Of a DNA stretch of 22,399 nucleotides, positions 13,941 through 20,659 are shown piece by piece. Under the pieces are notes generated by a model, which saw only the letters and a list, made by a program, of their open reading frames with translations, made no database searches and was not told where the DNA came from. The stretch lies in the NCBI GenBank assembly GCA_040904745.1, contig JBBDSW010000153.1:1-22399 (forward strand), read 5' to 3'. How positions within the stretch are numbered: the first letter of the stretch is position 1; every line of letters begins with the position of its first letter. Origin of the DNA: T1Sed10-7 sp040904745 (GTDB lineage Bacteria; Actinomycetota; Nitriliruptoria; Nitriliruptorales; Nitriliruptoraceae). The position numbers and the translations under genes were made by a program.

Positions 13941-16570
13941 GTCCGACCCCCGACCACACCTCGTCCGGCCAGCATGGCTGCGGTCTCGCGTGCCACCTCG
14001 ACGCGGTCGATCTTGGATTCGTGGCGGATGTCGACCGGCAGCCGTGGCACCGCCAGGACGGCGGCAACGTCCACCGGGGCCGCCTCGCGCACCCGGTCGG
14101 TCAGGGACAGCGGCGCCAGCTGGATCCGGCCGGGTGGTGGAGCGGTGACGACCACGACGGCGACCACCTGCGCGCCCGGCGGACCGATGCCGACCGCCGC
14201 GGCCATGGCCACGTGCGCGATCTCCTCGCAGCGCTGCTCGACGCCGACCGGGGTCACGGGGCCGTCAGCGGTGGTGATGACGTGTGCGAGCCGCCCCTCG
14301 ATCCAGAGCCGACCGTCGTGATCGAGGTGGCCGACGTCACCGGAACGGTGCCAGCCGTCGGTGGTCGAGCTCTCCGACCCGGTGATCGCCAGGCGGTCGT
14401 AGCGGTCCTTGGCATGGGCGGCTCGGATGTGGATCTCGCCGGTGACCCCGGGTTCGGTCGTCGTCGCCCCCGTCGGTCTCGCGTCTCCAGCCAACGGATC
14501 GATGCGTACCGCCACGCCGGCGGTCGGCCGACCCACGCACACGCCGTTGCCGGCGCCCACGGCCTCCAGGGTGTCCAGGTCGATGTCGGCGACCGGGAGC
14601 ACCTCGGTCATCCCGTAGGGGGTGTGGGCGCTGGCACCGGGGACGAGCGCGCGGAACCGACGCAGCAGGCTCGCCGACACCGGCGCTCCCGCGGACAGCA
14701 GGAGCCGCACGCCGGCCAACGCGCTCCGCTGCTGCCGGTCGAGCAGGGCGGCGGTCGCCGCGACGTTGGTCAGCGCCGCGGGTGAGGCGAACACGAGCGT
14801 CGCATCCACGGCGGCGACGGCGTCGGCCAGCGCGGTCGCGGTCAGGCTCGCGGGGGCCGTGACGTCCATGTCGGGGACCATCGAGGTGATCCCGAGCGCG
14901 GGTCCGTAGAGCGCGAACGGGGCGAAGGCTGCGACGAGCCGGTCGGTGTCCGTGATCGCGTAGGTGGCCCGCAGCGCGTCCCGCTGCGCCTCGAGCTGCC
15001 GGTGTCGGTAGACGACCCCCTTGGCCGGGCCCGTCGAGCCGGAGGTGAAGGCGATCGCGGCGTCCTCCTCGGGGCCCGGAGGTGCCGGCAGCAGTCGCTC
15101 GGCGTCACCGTCGGCCGCCGCGATGGCCGCGCGTCCGGTGGCCAGGAGTTCCGGCAGCGAGGCCTCCACGTGTCCGCCGCGGCGCAGCGAGGCCGGGACG
15201 TCCCCCGCGGCGATGCGTCGGCCGGGCCAGCGCAGGGCGGTGGCGGCGGCCAGGGCCCGGGGGATGGCGACCAGGTGCTCGGGGGCGGCACTGCGCAGCG
15301 CCCGGCCGAGCCCGCGCGCACCGAGCCCGGGATCGGCCAGGACGACCACGGCGCCGAGTCGCCAAGAGGCGTAGATCAACGTCGCCAGCTCTTGCCCGGG
15401 GGGCACGAGTGATGCCACCCGCTCGCCCGGCCGCACGCCGTGCTGTACGAGCCCGACGGCCAGTGCGTCCACGTCGCGTGCCAGGTCGGCGAACGAGCGC
15501 CGTCGGGGGGCGGTCCGCCCGACGTGCAGGTCCGGGGGCTCGACGATCGCATCGACCTCGGCGCGTTCCGGTGCGGCGAGCGCGGCCCACAGTGGTCGGC
15601 GATCGGCGACGGCCGATCCGTCGGACACCCCATCCGGCGCGCGGGGGACCGCAGCGTCGAGGTGGGCCGGGATCCACGATCGGAGCGCCCCGGCGAGATC
15701 GGCGTCCTCCGGGGTCAGATGGCCGGCCCCCTCGACCCGGTGCACCTCCGCCTGCGGCAGCCTGTCCTCGAGGTCGTGCAGGTACCGCTCGGAGAACACG
15801 GGGTCAGCCGGGCCCCACAGGAGCAGGGTCGGGACGTCCGCCAGCACCTCGAGGCCCGTCGCGATCCGCTCCAGTGTGGCAGCGCTCGGATGCTCGGCAT
15901 CCAGCGGGATGTCGCGCACGAAGCCGCCGACCGCCCGTCGCCGTGCGGCGGTGGCATACGGCGCTGCGTAGGCGGCACGGACGTCCGCGGGGATGGCTGG
16001 GCGGGACAGCGAGGTCGCTACGCGTACGAACGTCGGGGTCCTCACCGTCACGTTCTCGAGCACGCCAGGCAGGCGTGCGCCCCGGATCAGGAGCGGTGCC
16101 CCTGCGTTGCTCGGGTGGTGGACAGCGGTGTTGGTGAGGACGATGCCGGCCAGGAGGTCGGGATGCTCGAGCCCCCATCCGAGCGCGATCGGCCCACCCC
16201 AGTCGTGTGCCACGATGATCACCGGCCCGGCGAGCTCCAGGGCATCGGTCAGGCGCCCGAGGTCGTCGATCCTGACGGCCAGGGGGCGCGTCGTGTCGGT
16301 CCGTTCCGAGTAGCCCATGTCGAGGTGGTCGGGGGCCACGACCCGCCAGCCGTCCGGCGCCCCGGCGAGCACGTCGCGGAACGCGTACGACCAGGTCGGG
16401 TTGCCGTGGACGCACAGGATCGTGCCGCGGGCTCCCTCGTCGGCTGATCGGTAGCCGACGGCGTCCTGCGAGTCGAGCAGGTGCCAGGTGCGCTCGGCCC
16501 CCGTGCCGTCCGGGGTCGTCACCAGCCGCGACCACGCGGGGTCGAGCCCCGGCAGATCCGGCGGCGGGAG
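13937..16570 (-). CDS. oleBC: OleBC fusion: beta-lactone decarboxylase (OleB) + beta-lactone synthetase (OleC), 5' end in gap
   Basis: 877 residues are visible. OleB (visible residues ~1-310) is an alpha/beta hydrolase of haloalkane-dehalogenase type: HGNPTWSY oxyanion region, nucleophile Asp123 in AHDWGG, acid Asp256 in WGPADPVF and His284 in GAGHLTPED. It decarboxylates the beta-lactone to a cis-olefin. OleC (~330-877) is an ANL-superfamily enzyme that uses ATP to close the beta-lactone: P-loop TSGSTGPAKG (~509-518), HTPYGMTE (~649-656), WHRSGDVGHLDHDGRLWIEG (~740-759) and RHESKIDR with the C-terminal lysine. OleB-OleC fusions are known in actinobacteria (for example Micrococcus luteus). 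The visible start (LPPPDLPGLDPAWSRLV) is close to the true N-terminus, with only the start codon and perhaps a few residues lost. Cytosolic; works in an assembly with OleA and OleD. Confidence 0.92.
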   Translation of the reverse strand, partial: LPPPDLPGLDPAWSRLVTTPDGTGAERTWHLLDSQDAVGYRSADEGARGTILCVHGNPTWSYAFRDVLAGAPDGWRVVAPDHLDMGYSERTDTTRPLAVRIDDLGRLTDALELAGPVIIVAHDWGGPIALGWGLEHPDLLAGIVLTNTAVHHPSNAGAPLLIRGARLPGVLENVTVRTPTFVRVATSLSRPAIPADVRAAYAAPYATAARRRAVGGFVRDIPLDAEHPSAATLERIATGLEVLADVPTLLLWGPADPVFSERYLHDLEDRLPQAEVHRVEGAGHLTPEDADLAGALRSWIPAHLDAAVPRAPDGVSDGSAVADRRPLWAALAAPERAEVDAIVEPPDLHVGRTAPRRRSFADLARDVDALAVGLVQHGVRPGERVASLVPPGQELATLIYASWRLGAVVVLADPGLGARGLGRALRSAAPEHLVAIPRALAAATALRWPGRRIAAGDVPASLRRGGHVEASLPELLATGRAAIAAADGDAERLLPAPPGPEEDAAIAFTSGSTGPAKGVVYRHRQLEAQRDALRATYAITDTDRLVAAFAPFALYGPALGITSMVPDMDVTAPASLTATALADAVAAVDATLVFASPAALTNVAATAALLDRQQRSALAGVRLLLSAGAPVSASLLRRFRALVPGASAHTPYGMTEVLPVADIDLDTLEAVGAGNGVCVGRPTAGVAVRIDPLAGDARPTGATTTEPGVTGEIHIRAAHAKDRYDRLAITGSESSTTDGWHRSGDVGHLDHDGRLWIEGRLAHVITTADGPVTPVGVEQRCEEIAHVAMAAAVGIGPPGAQVVAVVVVTAPPPGRIQLAPLSLTDRVREAAPVDVAAVLAVPRLPVDIRHESKIDRVEVARETAAMLAGRGVVGGRT

Positions 16571-16670
16571 NNNNNNNNNNNNNNNNNNNNNNNNNNNNNN
16601 NNNNNNNNNNNNNNNNNNNNNNNNNNNNNNNNNNNNNNNNNNNNNNNNNNNNNNNNNNNNNNNNNNNNNN
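16571..16670. other. Assembly gap (run of 100 N)
   Basis: Exactly 100 N, the usual placeholder for a gap of unknown length. Missing are about 95-100 C-terminal residues of OleA (near 300 bases, judged from family length) plus the 5' end of oleBC, so the real distance should exceed 100 bases. Reading through the N makes a false 1157-codon frame. Confidence 0.95.
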
Positions 16671-17410
16671 GCGACCTGGAGGCCCGCCTCGAGCAGCGCC
16701 TTGGTGTCGGTCCGCATGTGGTCGATGTCGCCGATGCACAGGTCGTTGAACTCGGTACCGGCGCGCGATTCGCTTCCGATGAGCCGGTGGCCGTCCGGGT
16801 GCTCGTCAGCGGGACCTAGGACCATCGCGGCGCCGCCCGATCCGAGCGTCAACGTGGCGAACTCGGCGAAGACCTGCTCGACGGTCGCTCCGGCGCCGGC
16901 CAGCCGCCCCAGCGTGGCCTCCTGGGTCCTCCGGCTGCCCTCGCCGTCGACGATCAGGGCGTGGGTGATCTGCCCGCCGTCGATCATGGTGGCAGCGACG
17001 TGCATCGCGTTGACGAACCCGAGGCACGCGTTCGCCATGTCGAAGTTCAGGCAGGACGGGGCGAGCGAGAGCTGACGGTGGACGTCGACCGCTGCGGAGG
17101 GCTCCAGGTGGGCCCTGCAGACCGAGGTGTCGATCAGGAGCCCGATGCGTTCGCGGTCGACGCCAGCGGCCTCGATCGCCTGCTCACCGGCCAGGGCGGC
17201 GGCATCAGCGAAGGTGACGTCCTCCGGCCACCACCGGCGCTCGATGACCCCGGCGACCTCCTCGAGGAGTCCGGCACGCAGGCCGAGACGCTCGTAGGTC
17301 CCGGCCAACCGCTCATCGAACCGCGTCGATGGCACGACGATGGGCGCATCCACCGCCTCCACGGAGAGGATCGCGGTGTTGTGGTGACGGAAGGTGGCGT
17401 TGCCCTGCAT
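16671..17410 (-). CDS. oleA: OleA: thiolase-fold acyl-CoA condensing enzyme, 3' part missing in gap
   Basis: 246 of an expected ~340 residues are present. OleA joins two fatty acyl-CoAs by a non-decarboxylative Claisen condensation to a 2-alkyl-3-ketoacid, the committed step to long-chain olefins. Visible landmarks: SVEAVDAPIVVPSTRFDERL, GLLIDTSVCR, LEPS with Glu103 (equivalent to the Glu117 that reaches into the partner subunit in Xanthomonas OleA), MANACLGF with the acyl-accepting Cys129, TLGSGGAAMVL, and DHMRTDTKALLEAGLQ just before the gap. The thiolase His and Asn motifs fall in the missing part. ATG 17410 has GAGG five bases upstream and fits the family N-terminus. A FabH/KAS III enzyme is the main alternative, but the LEPS and DxxRTDT segments and the neighbours are diagnostic. 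First gene of the minus-strand ole operon. Confidence 0.92.
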
Positions 17411-17491
17411 GTGGACCTCGCGGCGAGGGGTGTCGTCGGCTCGGGTCGCGACGCCGGATGTCGGCGACCGTCGACCACCCGTGAAGCCGCC

Positions 17492-17550
17492 AGGTTACGG
17501 ACCCGTAGACATCCCCGTGACCGACGTGTGGACGACACCACCTGCTACGG
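17492..17550. promoter_or_regulatory. Putative divergent promoter region between oleA and the acyl-CoA dehydrogenase genes
   Basis: Plus-strand TACGGT at 17545-17550, directly before the TetR-type operator, is a candidate -10 for the dehydrogenase operon. Minus-strand TAACCT at 17497-17492 is a candidate -10 for oleA, about 80 bases before its ATG. No convincing -35 on either side. Confidence 0.3.
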
Positions 17551-17551
17551 T

Positions 17552-17571
17552 GTGAGTGAGCGTTCACTCAC
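17552..17571. promoter_or_regulatory. TetR-family operator (20-bp inverted repeat)
   Basis: GTGAGTGA (17552-17559), GCGT, TCACTCAC (17564-17571): two perfect 8-base arms around a 4-base centre, of the TGAGTGAnnnnTCACTCA type bound by many TetR regulators of acyl-CoA genes. It begins one base after the candidate -10 and 40-59 bases before the start at 17611, so a bound repressor would block initiation. The tetR gene is the third gene of this operon, suggesting autoregulation with an acyl-CoA-like ligand (inference). Confidence 0.72.
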
Positions 17572-17610
17572 GTAAGGGTGAGCCGGGCCGCGACCCAGGG
17601 AGGCGGAAGC

Positions 17611-18807
17611 GTGGGCGTCGACGAACGAGCGGTGGTCGAGGAGCGGATCGGAGCCCTGCTGGCCTCCCATCCGCCGGAGACCACCGACGAGCAGCGGTTC
17701 TGGGGTGCGCAGTTCGACCTGGGGCTCGCGTGGGTGCAGCACCCGGAGGGACTCGGTGGGTGCGGGGTGTCGCCACGCTGGCAGGCGCTGGTCGACGATC
17801 GGATCGTCGCGGCGGGCGGATCGATCCGGAACCGTCGTGACAACGTGCTCGGCATCGGGATGGGCGCGGGCACGATCGTGACCCACGGCACCGAGGCGCA
17901 TCAGCAACGGTTCCTGCGTCCGATGTTCACGATGGAGGACATCTGGTGCCAGCTCTTCTCCGAGCCTGGGGCCGGCTCGGATCTGGCGGCGCTCTCCACC
18001 GCCGCGGTGCGCGAGGGCGATACCTGGATCGTCAACGGACAGAAGGTCTGGACCACGCTCGGACACCTCGCCCGGTGGGGGCTGCTGCTGGTGCGCACGG
18101 ACCCGCAGGTGCCCAAGCACGCCGGGATGACCTACTTCATCCTGGACATGGACGCCGCCGGCGTCGATGTCCGCCCGCTCTACCAGATCACCGGCGAGGC
18201 CGAGTTCAACGAGGTCTACCTCACCGATGTCGCGATCGAGGACGACCTCCGGCTGGGTGAGGTCGGCCAGGGCTGGTCGGTGGCGATGACCACGCTGATG
18301 AACGAGCGCGTGGCCATCGGGGGCAGCGTCACGCCCCGGGGGTCGGGGGCGATCGGCGAGGCCGTCGCCATCTGGCGACAGCGGCACGGCCCGGATGGGA
18401 ACCCGGTCACCCGGGACCGCCTGGTGCAGTTGTGGACGGAGGCGGAGGCGATGCGGTTGACGGCGATGCGCGCCAAGGAGGCCGCCACCAGCGGCACTCC
18501 CGGCCCGGAGGGCTCGACCGCGAAGCTGCAATGGGCGGAGTTGAACAAGCAGATCACGAGCTTCACGGTCGACCTGCTGGGTCCGGAGGGACTCACCTAT
18601 CCCGGCGGCTACACGTTCTCGCGTCCGACCGGCAGCGCCGATAGCGGTGGAGCGCCGCACCGTCGCTACCTCCGTGCCCGCGCCAACTCGATCGAGGGCG
18701 GTACCAGCGAGATCATGAAGAACATCCTCGGCGAACGGGTGCTGGGTCTGCCTGGCGAGCCGCGGGTCGACAAGGACAAGCCCTGGCGCGAGGTGCCGCG
18801 GAGTTGA
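17611..18807 (+). CDS. Acyl-CoA dehydrogenase, catalytic (alpha-like) subunit
   Basis: 398 residues from GTG 17611. Flavoprotein that would introduce an alpha,beta double bond into an acyl-CoA. Visible: QLFSEPGAGSDLAALST (~114-130, flavin/substrate motif), VNGQKVWTT (~141-149), LMNERVAIGG (229-238) and a C-terminal IEGGTSEIMKNILGERVLGLP (361-381). The usual MCAD catalytic Glu site (YEGT) reads EGGT, placing Gly in the catalytic position. Glu232 in NERVAI lies where isovaleryl-CoA dehydrogenase and the mycobacterial ChsE4 type keep their base, so it is the likely catalyst. GTG 17611 is preferred over the in-frame GTG at 17578 because GGGAGG precedes it and the family N-terminus begins here. 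Followed after 26 bases by a second dehydrogenase gene; such pairs form alpha2beta2 enzymes in actinobacteria. Substrate is unknown. Confidence 0.9.
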   Translation: MGVDERAVVEERIGALLASHPPETTDEQRFWGAQFDLGLAWVQHPEGLGGCGVSPRWQALVDDRIVAAGGSIRNRRDNVLGIGMGAGTIVTHGTEAHQQRFLRPMFTMEDIWCQLFSEPGAGSDLAALSTAAVREGDTWIVNGQKVWTTLGHLARWGLLLVRTDPQVPKHAGMTYFILDMDAAGVDVRPLYQITGEAEFNEVYLTDVAIEDDLRLGEVGQGWSVAMTTLMNERVAIGGSVTPRGSGAIGEAVAIWRQRHGPDGNPVTRDRLVQLWTEAEAMRLTAMRAKEAATSGTPGPEGSTAKLQWAELNKQITSFTVDLLGPEGLTYPGGYTFSRPTGSADSGGAPHRRYLRARANSIEGGTSEIMKNILGERVLGLPGEPRVDKDKPWREVPRS

Positions 18808-18833
18808 ACAACATCGACGATGAGGGTCCGACC

Positions 18834-19991
18834 ATGAGCGCAAGCGCCACCCACGAGCCGGCACCGCCCGTCGTGACGTTCTCCCTGACCGAGGAACAGC
18901 AGCAGGTCCAGGCGATGGTCCGGGAACTGTTCGCCGAGCGCGTCACCTCGGATCGGGTACGCGAGGTGATGCTCGGCGACGACGGCTACGACCCGGCACT
19001 GTGGGAGGAGCTGGCCACACTCGGCCTCCTCGGTCTCACGATCGCCGAGGAACACGGTGGTTCCGGCGCCAGTTTCACCGAGCTCGCCATCGTCCTCGAG
19101 GAGGCTGGCCGCAGGCTCGCGCCCATCCCGCTGCTCTCCGCGGTCGTGCTGGGCGTCGAGGCCGTACAGGCGGTCGGGGCCCCGGAGCAGCGGGCGTCCC
19201 TGCTCCCGGAGATCGCCGCGGGTCGGATGCGACCGGCGCTCGCGCACCTCGACGCCGGAGGGGAGCTGGGTGCGCAGCCGGGTATCCACGCGTCGCGCAC
19301 CGGAGATCGTTGGACGCTGGACGGCACCGCCGGGTACGTGATCGACGGCGTCAGCGCCACCCACCTCCTCACGGTCGCGACCACCGATGACGGCCTGGAG
19401 CTCCTCGTGGTCCCGGCCGCAGCGGCCGGGGTCACCCGCACCGGCCTCGATGTGCTCGATCTCACCCGGCCGCTGGCCACGGTCGAGTTCGCCGGTGTCG
19501 AGGTGGCCGAGGAGCACCGGCTCTCCGGTGGCGACCCCGTGGTCGGCCTGCACCGGGCGCTGACCGCCGGGGTCGTCGCGATCGCGGCCGAGCAGGTCGG
19601 TGGCATCACCGCCACGCTCGAAGCCTGCACGGCCTACGCCCGCGAGCGGATCCAGTTCGGCCGGGCGATCGGATCGTTCCAGGCCATCAAACACCGGTTG
19701 GCGGACATGCTCGTGGAGTCCGAATCCGCCCGCTCGGCAGCGATGCACGCCGTCCGGGTGCTGGCCAGCGGGGAGCGGGAGGAGCTGGCGATCGCGGCAC
19801 CCCTGGCCAAGTCCCACTGCTCCGAGGTCTACGAGCGCAGCGCCGCCGACGGGATCCAGATCTTCGGAGGGATCGCGTTCACGTGGGAGCACGACCAGCA
19901 TCTCTACCTGAAGCGCGCGAAGGCGACGAAGCTGCTGCTCGGTGATCCGGGGCACCACCGGTCGCTCCTGGCGGAGCGCCTCTCCCTGTGA
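18834..19991 (+). CDS. Acyl-CoA dehydrogenase-like partner (beta-like) subunit
   Basis: 385 residues from ATG 18834; an in-frame TTG at 18804 overlapping the previous stop is less likely. Acyl-CoA dehydrogenase fold: FSLTEEQQQVQAMVRELF at the N-terminus, LGLLGLTIAEEHGGSG (~63-78), YARERIQFGRAIGSFQAIKHRLADM in helical domain 2, and IQIFGGIAFTWEHDQHLYLKRAK near the C-terminus. The middle flavin/substrate motif (SEPGAGSD in its neighbour) is degenerate (LAHLDAGGELGAQPG), as in the FadE27/FadE29-like partners of mycobacterial heterotetramers, which retain structural and partial cofactor roles. It therefore probably works only together with the preceding subunit. The stop overlaps the tetR start in a GTGA. 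Function in beta-oxidation of fatty, branched or steroid side-chain acyl-CoAs is possible; the substrate cannot be told. Confidence 0.88.
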   Translation: MSASATHEPAPPVVTFSLTEEQQQVQAMVRELFAERVTSDRVREVMLGDDGYDPALWEELATLGLLGLTIAEEHGGSGASFTELAIVLEEAGRRLAPIPLLSAVVLGVEAVQAVGAPEQRASLLPEIAAGRMRPALAHLDAGGELGAQPGIHASRTGDRWTLDGTAGYVIDGVSATHLLTVATTDDGLELLVVPAAAAGVTRTGLDVLDLTRPLATVEFAGVEVAEEHRLSGGDPVVGLHRALTAGVVAIAAEQVGGITATLEACTAYARERIQFGRAIGSFQAIKHRLADMLVESESARSAAMHAVRVLASGEREELAIAAPLAKSHCSEVYERSAADGIQIFGGIAFTWEHDQHLYLKRAKATKLLLGDPGHHRSLLAERLSL

Positions 19992-20590
19992 GCGGCCGCG
20001 ACTCCGTTTCCCCCCCGGCTCGCACCGACCGGGGTCGCCGCCGACGTGCCGCGGTGCTCGACGCCGCGGAACGGATGTTCGTCGTGCACGGCTTCCACGC
20101 CGTGTCCGTCGATGACCTCGGGGCCGCCGCCGGGATCACCGGCCCCGGGCTCTACCGCCACTTCGCCTCCAAGGACGCGATCCTCATGGCGGTCCTCGAT
20201 CGGGTGTGGGAGCGCTTGGCTCCTGCGGTGACGGAGGCAGAGCACCTCGACCCGTATCCGGCACTGGAGCGGTTGCTGGTCGCGCACCTCGACCTCGCGA
20301 TCGAGCGTCCCGCGGCGCTCCAACTGCTCTTCCGCGAACTCGAGCGGCTCCCAGCCGAGTACCGCGAGCTGGCACGCCGCAACCATCAGCGATACGTGAC
20401 CGCCTGGACCACGGCACTCGCAGGGACGCGCGCCGATCTCGATGGAGCCGCGGCGCGGGTGATCGCGTTGGCGGTCCACGGGCTGCTCGATTCGGCGGCG
20501 CTTCGGGGCGACGTCCAACCCGACGGGGTCACCACCGCATCGCGTCGTGCCCTCCTGGAGGCTGCTGCTCGTCGGGTGCTGGCCGTCTGA
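19988..20590 (+). CDS. TetR/AcrR-family transcriptional repressor
   Basis: 200 residues. N-terminal DNA-binding domain at ~16-65: RAAVLDAAERMFVVHGFHAV, then the helix-turn-helix VSVDDLGAAAGITGPGLYRHF, then SKDAILMAVL, a textbook TetR start. The C-terminal ~135 residues are helical and Leu/Ala-rich and would form the ligand pocket and dimer face; the ligand is not predictable. Start is GTG 19988 in a GTGA overlap with the dehydrogenase stop, so it is co-translated with the genes it probably controls. The only good TetR-like inverted repeat seen lies at 17552-17571, in front of this operon. Whether it also controls oleA on the other side is open. Confidence 0.9.
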   Translation: MSGRDSVSPPARTDRGRRRRAAVLDAAERMFVVHGFHAVSVDDLGAAAGITGPGLYRHFASKDAILMAVLDRVWERLAPAVTEAEHLDPYPALERLLVAHLDLAIERPAALQLLFRELERLPAEYRELARRNHQRYVTAWTTALAGTRADLDGAAARVIALAVHGLLDSAALRGDVQPDGVTTASRRALLEAAARRVLAV

Positions 20591-20603
20591 GCGGTCTCAT
20601 GGC

Positions 20604-20636
20604 CGTAGGCGTGACCACCCGGTTCGGGCCTACGCT
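20604..20636 (+). promoter_or_regulatory. Intergenic inverted repeat with candidate -10 for the phosphomutase gene
   Basis: CGTAGGC (20604-20610) and GCCTACG (20628-20634) are perfect 7-base arms with a 17-base loop, 14 bases after the tetR stop. The right arm overlaps TACGCT (20631-20636), a candidate -10 about 23 bases before the phosphomutase ATG. It could be a terminator, an operator, or chance. Confidence 0.25.
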
Positions 20637-20659
20637 CCGGGTCAGTCCCGCCCCCGACG

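Noticed and set aside
15082..16137. Long plus-strand Arg/Pro-rich frame
   Set aside because: Shadow of oleBC on the other strand; low-complexity Arg/Pro/Gly product.
13937..17410. Single giant OleA-OleB-OleC fusion protein
   Set aside because: Continuity depends on reading through 100 unknown bases; OleA lacks its C-terminal third, and known proteins are OleA plus an OleBC fusion.
17545..18864. Long minus-strand frame of 439 codons
   Set aside because: Antisense to the first acyl-CoA dehydrogenase, which has clear family motifs; the product is His/Arg/Pro-rich and unrecognisable.
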